From Branchiostoma floridae (lineage: Eukaryota; Chordata; Leptocardii; Amphioxiformes; Branchiostomatidae): a DNA stretch of 64,000 nucleotides. Below the pieces are notes generated by a model. It searched no databases, was not told where the DNA came from, and worked only from the letters and a program-made list of their open reading frames with translations. This document shows positions 45,501 to 57,500 of this stretch, in pieces. The stretch is taken from assembly GCF_000003815.2 (NCBI RefSeq), contig NC_049988.1, forward strand, positions 5,906,950-5,970,949, in the 5' to 3' direction. How positions within the stretch are numbered: the stretch's first letter is position 1; the number at the start of each line of letters is the position of its first letter. The translations under genes and the position numbers were made by a program.

Positions 45501-48500
45501 GATCGGTAGTTTAATTGTAGAAAATGGACAAATAGAGTCAATGGTACGCTAGGGGAGTCAGCCGGCCAGAGGAATGGCCTGGAATACAGTTAACCTTGCA
45601 GCGATCCTAGATTCTGATGTCCTGGTTTAACAACTGACACCGACATGAGGCAATAACTATCATGACCTCTTGATTTCAAAATCTTGATATAAAAAAAATA
45701 GCATTACAGAAGTTCATCGTCCAAATATTTCAAAAATTTTGTATTTCCGATTCATACTACAAGAAATGTCGAGAGGGGGTTGTATGAATGAGCCCCAAAA
45801 CAACAACAAAAAACAGCATATAATCTTCCGATTGTAATAAATATCGCTGTTAACAGTCGTGGCGATCTACCCCCATTTTAAACATTGTTTATTGATTTTA
45901 TAATCTACAACTACACTGCAGTTGCGAACTTTCCAAAATTATTGGTGAGAAACTTTTAAATCTCCTTTAATTTGGAGAATACACATGTACACTACAGGAC
46001 ATCTTAAAACGTTTAAAACCTGGAAGGTAAGTTCATACGAGAGCTTTCCATCATCATTGTGCAGCTGCCAGATCGACCATCATCTATTCCAAATGTGGAA
46101 ATACGGTAGGTACATCGCTAAATGTAAGAAGAAACTCCATGCCTTAGTCATCTTAAGTCGCGGTGGCACCACATACCAGTATAAATCGCAACTGAATATG
46201 TCTAACAATTTGTGCACGCCTGTTGAACTTAACGATGTGGGTTCACGGTACATGTTATTCCAAAATATCTAAAAGATATTCATCGGTACTAAATATCGCT
46301 ATGAAATAAAGTAAACCAAGAAACAAAATCAAACACTGTGGAAAAACAAGCTCCGTGCTGATAGTTGTATTAATATGTGCATGGCCGTTCTTTGAAAGTG
46401 TGCCGTCAAAGCAATGCGATTAACCTCCTTGGTCAAACTCAAAGAAGCCGCGCCCGCCCGCATGTGTCAATCAAATTGGGCGGCGCGGCGGGAGGGCCCG
46501 GGTCAAACCCATTTTTGCTACAATTCTACCGGTATCTGAACATCTACTAAACATATTCACCCGCACAAAATATCTATTGGTTTCTATTTCAATAATGTAG
46601 GTCCCATATTTCCGCTCAAAACCACAAAGTTTGACAACATTCCTCACTTTCTGAACCCCACACAAAACCCGTATACAAGGCCGTGACGTCGTAGTATTTA
46701 CGGCGTGTACATGTCGACAGCTCGTGTCATACCATTGAGAAAAGTGCCTATAAACTCTATAGTGTATATAAGATCTTTGGTCATATCTAATAGAAAGCGT
46801 AGTACGTAGTAGTTCTAAAATACATGGTTGCACCATTCCAGATAGGTATTTACCGTGCACAGATATTCCTATCAAAATTCGAAGGTGGCTTTCTGATCGC
46901 GCGCTGACCAGTGCATGTTCCCGATCTTGATCACGCCCAGCGGCAATATCAAAGTTGCCGGTGACTTGTGTTGTCCGGTAACGTTAGATTTTCTGCGAAC
47001 ATGTACAGGCGATTTATATTGACGTTGCAACGGTTGCATTTATCTCAGTATTGTTTAAATACACATATTTTTGTTTGAAGAAATATTTCCAAGAAAACAT
47101 GGTGATGAGGATTGCCCTTTCGTGTTAGGAAAATAGCAAAACATCGGCTAGCGATTTTACTTTAAAAAAAAAAACACAGTCTAGTTACGTTGCGCACGTG
47201 GTAGAACCCCGCCCTTCCGGACAAACGCTGTTAAATTTCTGCCGTAAATCAGGCTGTTTGATTGATAATTAATGGTGTTTCATGAATATTCCGTGTAACG
47301 TTACACGGTATTCAAAGCATACATGAATATTCTGAATATTACCGACCGCTCTTCACGTGATACCGTTCCGTAAATACGGCCGTAATTACGATCGGATTTA
47401 TGGCGTGTGCACGATTACGCTAAGCGTAATCTACGGTAACGTTAGTGTTCAAAAGTGTCGGTTTTACTGCTTTGAGTGTTGTTGGCAGTAGGTTCCGTTC
47501 AGCGTATCGGGCATGGCAAACTCTCCACCAGTGCAATGTTTATGTTAACCGTCGCCAATCGATCTGACGTAAACAGTGACATTAGCATGCGGACCCCATG
47601 CATCCAATCAATGCGCTTCATGTTGTGATATACGGGAACACAGCATACCAATTTTTTTTTATTTTTTTTTATTGGTATACATATAAGACAAGACACAGTG
47701 GTAAATGCACTCTAGCAAAGCTAATTTTAACATTACCACTAGGACATTTGAAAATAAAATAAACAAAGGACAAAACAATGTGAGATCAAATAAAAACAGT
47801 AGTACAGCAGTGGGGTGACGGATCCAACAAATAAATATATATATACATACAAGATTTAAAGGAAAATGTCAATCAGTTTGAAAACGGTTGGTCTGGAGTA
47901 TGTATGTCTGTGTAAGCTGCATGATATGGTTATTTGTTACTGTTGGTAAAGTGGGTGAACCCTTGAGTAAAAGTTGAGTTAAGCCTGGGTCAGACGTAGT
48001 TTTCAAATCAAGGGTTAAAAGGTCTTGAAGATTGCAGAGAAGGGTTGTTCTAAGATGGTTGTAGTTTGGGCAGTACAATAAATAATGGACAACGCTTTTG
48101 CATCGGGAGCCACAGCTACAAGAAGGACTATCGACTAGATTACGTGTGAATAAGCTAAAGTTCAAACTACAGGTCCCGATGCGGAGGCGTGTGAGTAAAA
48201 CGCAGGCGTACCTGGGGCCATGTCTAAAATGTGTGTTAGGGGAAGGGCGAACCAATTTTATTAAGTAGTTTTTGAATGTTGAAGGATTTAATGACCGAAC
48301 AGCTAAGTCAAGATCATTCCAGTGATGTGTAGCATACGGAATAAAGGACCTTTGGTAACGAGTGGTGGTACAAGCGGGTGACTGTAAGTTGTGTTTGTTG
48401 CGAAGGTCGTAGGGAGTAAGGGCAGAAACTTCAGGAGTGATCAACTCCTGAAGTTACTGGCGTGTTTGACCATGAACAATTTTATGAAACATTGTCAATG

Positions 48501-51500
48501 AGTGAATATAGCGACGGTCAGACAGCTTTTCCCACCCAAGTTCAGAAAGGAGTGACAAATATGAGGATCCTCTCACAGCACCTGATACTGTGAGTGAGCA
48601 CTCATATTGTACTCTTTCTATACGTCGGGAGTCCGATGTAGTGCAGCCATGCCATACTATGTCGGCGTATTCAAGAAGAGGACGAATGAAGGACTTGTAG
48701 ATAACTTCGAGTACATGTCGTGGCAATTTAAATTTAAGTTTGTTAAGTGTGGACACACGTTTTGATACTTTGGCAATCATGTGTGTAATATGTTTTTCCC
48801 AAGACATGGTGGACGTGAGAAAAACACCAATGTGCTTGTGGTCTTTTACAGATTGAATGACACAGTTATCAAGAAAAAGGGGAGGATGGCAAGGGGGATT
48901 GATTTTCCTGGAAAAACACATTTCCTCAGTTTTTAAAGGATTCAGTATCATAAGCCATGTGGAAGCCCAACATGATATCTTACTAAGATCAGAATTTAGA
49001 CTTGACGCAGTTTCGGTTGGGCTATCCACTATATCTATTAAAGAACTATCATCTGCAAAGAGAAACGGGCAAGATGATAAATCGTCCACCATATCATTGA
49101 TGTAAACAAGAAATAAGAGGGGGCCTAATACAGAACCCTGTGGTACGCCTGCGCGAATATTACCCCAATCTGAGTGCTGGCCATCTATAACTACTCTTTG
49201 TACACGATCAGAAAGATAGCTGTGGAACCAATTTAGGACCGGACCCTCGACCCCATTTCTTTGAAGCTTGAAAATGATGCCCTTATGCCAAACTTTGTCA
49301 AATGCACGTGAAAAATCTAAATAAACCGCTCGGACCTCTCTATTAGAGTCAAGAGCTTCAAGAATTTTGTCAGTTACACAAACAAGTTGGCCAACTGTAG
49401 AATCTCCACGGATAAATCCAGACTGGAGAGAATATAATAAGTTTTGGGACATCAGGTGGTTGTACAAGTGTTTAAATACAATCTTTTCAAGGATTTTAGA
49501 CAAACAGGGGAGTAGGGATACAGGTCGGTAATTCGACACATCCTCGGGGTCCCCCTTTTTGAAAATTGGTACCACATTTGCTCTTTTCCAGGATTCAGGG
49601 AAGACTCCGTGATTTAGAGACAAGTTAAAAACATATGCAATTTTGTCAGAGATATAGGGACATATGGATTTAAGAAAACGATTGTCTACATTATCATAGC
49701 CACATGCTTTAGATACTTCTAAATCTGAGACATAAAGTTCTATCTCAGCAGCTGATGTAACACACTGTGTAAGACGAGCACTAGTAAGGAAATCAAGGGG
49801 TGGAAGTCTAGCACTGGAGTCATCCACTGAGGCCTGAGAAGAGAAATACAAATTAAACATAGTTGCCTTTTCTCTTGAATCGGTTATAAAACAGTTGCCA
49901 GACTTAAGCGGTGGAATAGTAGAATTAACTTTACTTTGGTAGAAATGTTTCACAATGTGCCACCACTTTTTGTTGGATGAGGGGGGACTAGTTAAGGAAG
50001 CAACCAGGCGGTTGTGATAATTAGACTTGGCTAGTGATAACTGATGGACAAGTTTATTTCTAATAAGACGGTATGAAGACCAATGAATAGGGCTGTTCGT
50101 TAACTTGGCTTTCTTATGCAACTTGTCTCTCTGGTGCATTAAGCGTCTAATGTCAGGTGAAATCCAAGGTTTGTCACGAGGTCTAACGAGAATGTCCTTA
50201 TGAGGCACACATTTAATTTTGGCTTCCAAAATCAGTTCCATCAACTTCTTGCTAGCTTCTTCAACAGTATCACAATAGAAAACTTCATGCCATATTGGCT
50301 CAGACGAGAAGAGTGCCAGCAAGCTGTGATCGGTTTTGGAATAATCCCAGATGGTACGGACATAAGGACGAGGGGGCCTGAGTGACAAGTTAATAGTAGC
50401 GACAATAGGGCTATGGTGGCATCCGGAGAGGGGAGATAACACAGAGGTAGATTTGATAAGTTTTTTCTCGTTGATGAATAGAAGGTCAATCAGGGAGGGA
50501 GACCGTGACAAATTGCACGTTGGCTCCTTTATCACCTGTGTGAGATTTAACATTTTAAAAGCTTGCAATAGTTTTGTGCTGACCGAAGTGATTGGGTCAT
50601 GGACCCACCATGCCTCGTGTTTGGCATTAAAGTCACCTGTGATAATGATGCCATCGTGTTGAGAGGATTCAGCTGTGAATACTGAGTCACTAAACAAGTC
50701 AACAAATTCATCAACAGTTTTGGAATCCTGGCCAGGTGGCCGGTAGTAGACAGAAAAGAGTAAACGGCTGCGTCCTACAAAGAGTTCAAGCCAAATGCAT
50801 TCAACAGACGGTGATTCCAGATCTAAGCGTCGCTTGTACGCTATCTGGTCAGATATGTAAATGAGGACACCGCCACCATGCCTATTTCTGTCACGACGGA
50901 CTGGCAACTGAAAACCGTCAAGAGAAATTGCAAAAGAATCAACAGAATCTCCCAACCAAGTTTCTGATACAGCAATAACATCGAGGTTGAGTCTAACAGC
51001 TAGAGCAGATAGTTCGTCCATCTTAGTGCCAGCTACTAGGCTATTGACATTTAGATGCATAACGTTAAACTGTTTACGGCAAACTGGCCCTGGATTGGGA
51101 TGGACGTCTCCCGCTACTAAAATTACTACAAAAGATATGAAAACAGTAGTGTAGGATAGGAAGATATCTAGATTCAGAGTAAGTCTAAATCTTTCCTTAG
51201 AAATTAGGCGTGAATGTGCAGAAAACAAACCAATGACTGCCCTGTACATATCAAGACCTATGAAAGCGGCCTCGCGCACCCTCTCTGCAATCTATTCAGA
51301 AGTATTGACCCGTCAATAAATGAATTAGACTTACCCATTGCTGTACACATAGAAGAACACGATCTCACAAGATAACCATACAATAAAATAACACAAGTAA
51401 ACGATGGCAGAGACATTTCAGTCAATGACTTGGAATAGTCAGTTGTCAGTGCCGCTGAGTAGATTACGCTGAACGGAAGATGTCCAGATCAGCTTGCTTG

Positions 51501-54500
51501 AAGATCATTTGTCTCTCCCCGTTCAAAGTCTTCACAAAAATCTTTCCGTCATATGACCATGACTGGTTTAGGTGATTTGACTTGACTAGTGACCGAGCCT
51601 CTTTCAGAAGCTGCATGTTTCCCTTTGTGAGGTTGTCGTTGATGTACACTTTGTCTTTCCTGAGAACATCTCTGGCGTCGACCTTGGTCTTGGCGCGCAT
51701 AACGGCGGACTTCTGACGGTAGGAGACAAACTTTACGATGACAGGACGTGGTTTACCGTCGGTGCGCGGCTTGCCAAGGCGATGGGACCTGTCGATGTGT
51801 TGGTTGTTGATAGGCGGGTCACATTTCAGCTTGTTGTTGACGAGCTCCATGACGACATTATCCGTGCCCTCCTCCACAGGTGGTTCTGGAATTCCAGAGA
51901 TGACGATGCAATTACGCCTGGAATACTGCTCTAGGTCGTTGTATTTTGCTTCAAGGTTGTTGTAGGCTTCTTGGAGTGAGGTACACTTCCTTTCCTGCTG
52001 TACTAGCTGGTCCTGCAACTTCTTCAGCTCATCCTGGATGGATGAGCGCACAGACTCCTTCACTGCGCTGACGATGGTAGGCACAATGGTGGCAAGAACA
52101 TCGCTCTGTTTGAGAGCAGTAACCAGAGCAGCCTCAATAGTTGCTTTGATACGAGCGTCTATGAGGTTGGGGATCACCTCCTCCTTTTCTTTAACTGTCA
52201 GGCCCATCACGGTGCTCACACAGGTTTCGTGGGGTGACACAAACGGAGTTTAACTATGAAAAACACGCGGCACTGGAGAGACGCCACTTACATGCGTCCG
52301 TAGGTGGCGGCCATCTTGAATATCATACCAATTGCAATTCTGCTATTTCCTGCCAGGGGGCGTTGATACACGCATAACAGATCGGACCGGTTTTTCCGCC
52401 CCCCAAACAGACCGGACCGGTAATTCCGCGGTCCGGACCGGACCGGTAATTCCGAACACCCCGTGCCGCCTTACTGTACCAAGGACTGTCTACACAGACT
52501 CTTCTCAAGGTAAGAACTGTTTGTACTAAACGTGCCACCTTACTGTACCAAGGACTGTCTACACAGTCTCTTCTCAAGGTAAGAACTGTTTGTACTAAAC
52601 GTGCCGCCTTACTGTACCAAGAACTGTCTACACAGACTCTTCTCAAGGTAAGAACTGTTTGTACTAAACGTACTGCCTTACTGTACCAAGGACTGTCTAC
52701 ACAGGCTCTTCTCAAGGTAAGAACTGTTTGTACTAAATGTACCACCATACTGTACCAAGGACTGTCTACACAGGCTCTTCTCAAGGTATGAACTGTTTGT
52801 ACTAAACGTACCGCCTTACTGTACCAAGAACTGTCTACACAGACTCTTCTCAAGGTAAGAACTGTTTGTACTAAACGTACCGCCTTACTGTACCAAGGAC
52901 TGTCTACACAGGCTCTTCTCAAGGTATGAACTGTTTGTACTAAACGTACCGCCTTACTGTACCAAGGACTGTCTACACAGACTCTTCTCAAGGTAAGAAC
53001 TGTTTGTACTAAACGTACCGCCTTACTGTACCAAGGACTGTCTACACAGACTCTTCTCAAGGTAAGAACTGTTTGTACTAAACGTACCGCCTTACTGTAC
53101 CAAGGACTTTCTACACAGACTCTTCTCAAGGTAAGAACTGTTTGTACTAAATGTGCCGCCTAACTGTACCAAGGACTGTCTACACAGGCTCTTCTCAAGG
53201 TAAGAACTGTTTGTACTAAACGTGCCGCCTTACTGTACCAAGGACTGTCTACACAGGCTCTTCTCAAGGTAAGAACTGTTTGTACTAAACGTGCCGCCTT
53301 ACTGTACCAAGGACTGTCTACACAGGCTCTTCTCAAGGTAAGAACTGTTTGTACTAAACGTGCCGCCTTACTGTACCAAGGACTGTCTACACAGGCTCTT
53401 CTCAAGGTAAGAACTGTTTGTACACGTGCCGCCTTACTGTACCAAGGACTGTCTACACAGGCTCTTCTCAAGGTAAGAACTGTTTGTACTAAACGTACCG
53501 CCTTACTGTACCAAGGACTGTCTACACAGGCTCTTCTCAAGGTAAGAACTGTTTGTACTAAATGTGTCGCCTTACTGTACCAAGGACTGTCTACACAGAC
53601 TCTTCTCAAGGTATGAACTGTTTGTACTAAACGTGCCGCCTTACTGTACCAAGGACTGTCTACACAGGCTCTTCTCAAGGTAATGAACGTAATCTGTTCA
53701 GAAACTATTGTTATATGTACTGTATATTCATGGGACCTGCCATGCAATCAAGGCAGAAAATAATGGGGAGGGGGGCAGGGATGCATGTAATTTCCCCTCT
53801 CAAGCGTCAGAGATTGATGCAGGGTATTAGTAATCATATCATTACAGACTTATTTGATTGTTTCTAATGTAAAGTCTGAGATGCCTTTGAAAGACTGTAA
53901 TAGACTTTCTGTAACTGTAAACAACCTTTAACTTAGCAAAAAATAAGACATTTACAATTCAGGCACATGAATTTTTAATGTACTTGCCCGATAGAACAAG
54001 TGAATTCTGAAGACCTTGCCCAACCCTATGTGAATGGGACCATGGTTAAAATCTAACAAATGCCAATCTTTTACGTTTGCAGATGTGGGAAGGTGGAGGC
54101 CGTCAATTTCTGCAAGCGCCCGGGAGGACAGATCTACACAGACGACCCGAGCACGTTCTTCCCAACATCGCAGGAAATCCGAACATTTAAAGTCGCGTAT
54201 GTCGTGTTTGAGAAGCCTTCGGGTATGAAGAAAGCTGCGGGGCTGAAGCTGTCTGAACCGTTCGTGTTGTCAACCAGAGAACAGCCTGTTGTCACCGGTA
54301 TGAAGAAATGGTGTCAGAAGTACACACAGGACAGGCCTGATGTGGGACAGTTACAGGTAGGGTATAAAGAAATGGTGCCAGAAGTACACACAGGACAGGC
54401 CTGATGTGGAACAGTTACAGGTAGGGTATGAAGAAATGGTGCCAGAAGTACACAGGACAGGCCTGATGTGACAGAGTTACAGGTAGGGTATGAAGAAATG

Positions 54501-57500
54501 GTGCCAGAAGTACACACAGGACAGGCCTGATGTGGAACAGTTACAGGTAGGGTATGAAGAAATGGTGCCAGAAGTACACAGGACAGGCCTGATGTGACAG
54601 AGTTACAGGTAGGGTATGAAGAAATGGTGTCAGAAGTACACACAGGACAGGCCTGATGTGGAACAGTTACAGGTAGGGTATGAAGAAATGGCGTCCAGAA
54701 GTACACACAGTGACCTAGGCCTGATTGTCATGCAGATGTTACAGGTAGGGTATGAAGAAATGGTGTCAGAAGTACACACAGGACAGGCCTGATGTGGAAC
54801 AGTTACAGGTAGGGTATGAAGAAATGGCGCCAGAAGTACACACAGGACAGGCCTGATGTCGCAGAGTTACAGGTAGGGTATGAAGAAATGGTGTCAGAAG
54901 TACACACAGGACAGGCCTGATTTGGAACAGTTACAGGTAGGGTATGAAGAAATGGCGCCAGAAGTACACACAGGACAGGCCTGATGTCGCAGAGTTACAG
55001 GTAGGGTATGAAGAAATGGTGTCAGAAGTACACACAGGACAGGCCTGATGTGGAACAGTTACAGGTAGGGTATGAAGAAATGGTGTCAGAAGTACACACA
55101 GGACAGGCCTGATGTGGGACAGTTACAGGTAGGGCATGAAGAAATGGTGTCAGAAGTACACACAGGACAGGCCTGATGTGGAACAGTTACAGGTAGGGTA
55201 TGAAGAAATGGTGTCAGAAGTACACACAGGACAGGCCTGATGTGGAACAGTTACAGGTAGGGTATGAAGAAATGGTGTCAGAAGTACACACAGGACAGGC
55301 CTGATGTGGAACAGTTACAGGTAGGGCATGAAGAAATGGTGCCAGAAGTACACACAGGACAGGCCTGATGTGGAACAGTTACAGGTAGGGTATGAAGAAA
55401 TGGTGTCAGAAGTACACACAGGACAGGCCTGATGTGGAACAGTTACAGGTAGGGTATAAAGAAATGGTGTCAGAAGTACACACCGGACAGGCCGGATGTG
55501 GAACAGTTACAGGTAGGGTATGAAGAAATGGTGCCAGAAGTACACAGGACAGGCCTGATGTGGAACAGTTACAGGTAGGGTATGAAGAAATGGTGCCAGA
55601 AGTACACACAGGACAGGCCTGATGTGGAACAGTTACAGGTAGGGTATGAAGAAATGGTGTCAGAAGTACACACAGGACAGGCCTGATGTGGGACAGTTAC
55701 AGGTAGGGCATGAAGAAATGGTGTCAGAAGTACACACAGGACAGGCCTGATGTGGAACAGTTACAGGTAGGGTATGAAGAAATGGCGCCAGAAGTACACA
55801 CAGGACAGGCCTGATGTGGCAGAGTTACAGGTAGGGTATGAAGAAATGGTGTCAGAAGTACACACAGGACAGGCCTGATGTGGAACAGTTACAGGTAGGG
55901 TATGAAGAAATGGCGCCAGAAGTACACACAGGACAGGCCTGATGTCGCAGAGTTACAGGTAGGGTATGAAGAAATGGTGTCAGAAGTACACACAGGACAG
56001 GCCTGATGTGGAACAGTTACAGGTAGGGTATGAAGAAATGGTGTCAGAAGTACACACAGGACAGGCCTGATGTGGGACAGTTACAGGTAGGGTATGAAGA
56101 AATGGTGTCAGAAGTACACACAGGACAGGCCTGATGTGGAACAGTTACAGGTAGGGTATGAAGAAATGGCGCCAGAAGTACACACAGGACAGGCCTGATG
56201 TCACAGAGTTACAGGTAGGGTATGAAGAAATGGTGTCAGAAGTACACACAGGACAGGCCTGATGTGGAACAGTTACAGGTAGGGTATGAAGAAATGGTGT
56301 CAGAAGTACACACAGGACAGGCCTGATGTGGAACAGTTACAGGTAGGGTATGAAGAAATGGTGTCAGAAGTACACACAGGACAGGCCTGATGTGGGACAG
56401 TTACAGGTAGGGTATGAAGAAATGGTGTCAGAAGTACACACAGGACAGGCCTGATGTGGAACAGTTACAGGTAGGGCATGAAGAAATGGTGCCAGAAGTA
56501 CACACAGGACAGGCCTGATGTGGAACAGTTACAGGTAGGGTATGAAGAAATGGTGCCAGAAGTACACACAGGACAGGCCTGATGTGGAACAGTTACAGGT
56601 AGGGTATGAAGAAATGGTGCCAGAAGTACACACAGGACAGGCCTGATGTGGAACAGTTACAGGTAGGGTATGAAGAAATGGTGCCAGAAGTACACACAGG
56701 ACAGGCCTGATGTGGGACAGTTACAGGTAGGGTATGAAGAAATGGTGTCAGAAGTACACACAGGACAGGCCTGATGTGGGACAGTTACAGGTAGGGTATG
56801 AAGAAATGGTGTCAGAAGTACACACAGGACAGGCCTGATGTGGAACAGTTACAGGTAGGGTATGAAGAAATGGCGCCAGAAGTACACACAGGACAGGCCT
56901 GATGTCGCAGAGTTACAGTTAGGGTATGAAGAAATGGTGTCAGAAGTACACACAGGACAGGCCTGATGTCACAGAGTTACAGGTAGGGTATGAAGAAATG
57001 GTGCCAGAAGTACACACAGGACAGGCCTGATGTGGAACAGTTACAGGTAGGGTATGAAGAAATGATGTCAGAAGTACACACAGGATAGGCCTGATGTGGA
57101 ACAGTTACAGGTAGGGTATGAAGAAATGATGCCAGAAGTACACACAGGACAGGCCTGATGTGGAACAGTTACAGGTAGGGTATGAAGAAATGGTGCCAGA
57201 AGTACACACAGGACAGGCCTGATGTGGAACAGTTACAGGTAGGGTATGAAGAAATGATGTCAGAAGTACACACAGGACAGGCCTGATGTGGAACAGTTAC
57301 AGGTGAGGTAGGGTATGAAGAAATGGTGTCAGAAGTACACACAGGACAGGCCTGATGTGGGACAGTTACAGGTGAGGTAGGGTATGAAGAAATGGTGTCA
57401 GAAGTACACACAGGACAGGCCGGATGTGGAACAGTTACAGGTAGGGTATGAAGAAATGGTGTCAGAAGTACACACAGGACAGGCCTGATGTGGGACAGTT

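Larger units (their letters stand above)
47652..52324 (-). mobile_element. Near-intact Jockey/CR1-group LINE, nested insertion
   Basis: Minus-strand element of about 4.67 kb. The 5' end (about 52324) begins 'atattcaagatggccgccac' and the 3' end is A-rich (about 47652-47672). The flanks show a duplicated 10-bp target, aattggtatg on the minus strand, at about 52325-52334 and just below the A-tail. The insertion interrupts the transposon's right inverted repeat. ORF1 and ORF2 are both nearly complete. Full length and a clean target duplication indicate a recent insertion. Confidence 0.9.
43366..52461. mobile_element. Large inverted-repeat DNA transposon, 9-bp target duplication
   Basis: Left end GGGTGTTCGGAATTACCGG at 43366; the right end is its reverse complement finishing at 52461. 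The flanks carry a 9-bp duplication, cgtgccgcc, at 43357-43365 and 52462-52470, taken from the 69-bp repeat. The inverted repeat is about 145 bp (43366-43512). The right arm is split by the LINE into 52325-52461 and about 47608-47651, and it holds an extra ~24-bp 'ccggaccgcggaattaccgg' duplication. Without the LINE the element is about 4.4 kb. An 8-9-bp target suggests a hAT- or MULE-like mechanism, but I recognise no transposase, so it may be non-autonomous. Confidence 0.85.
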
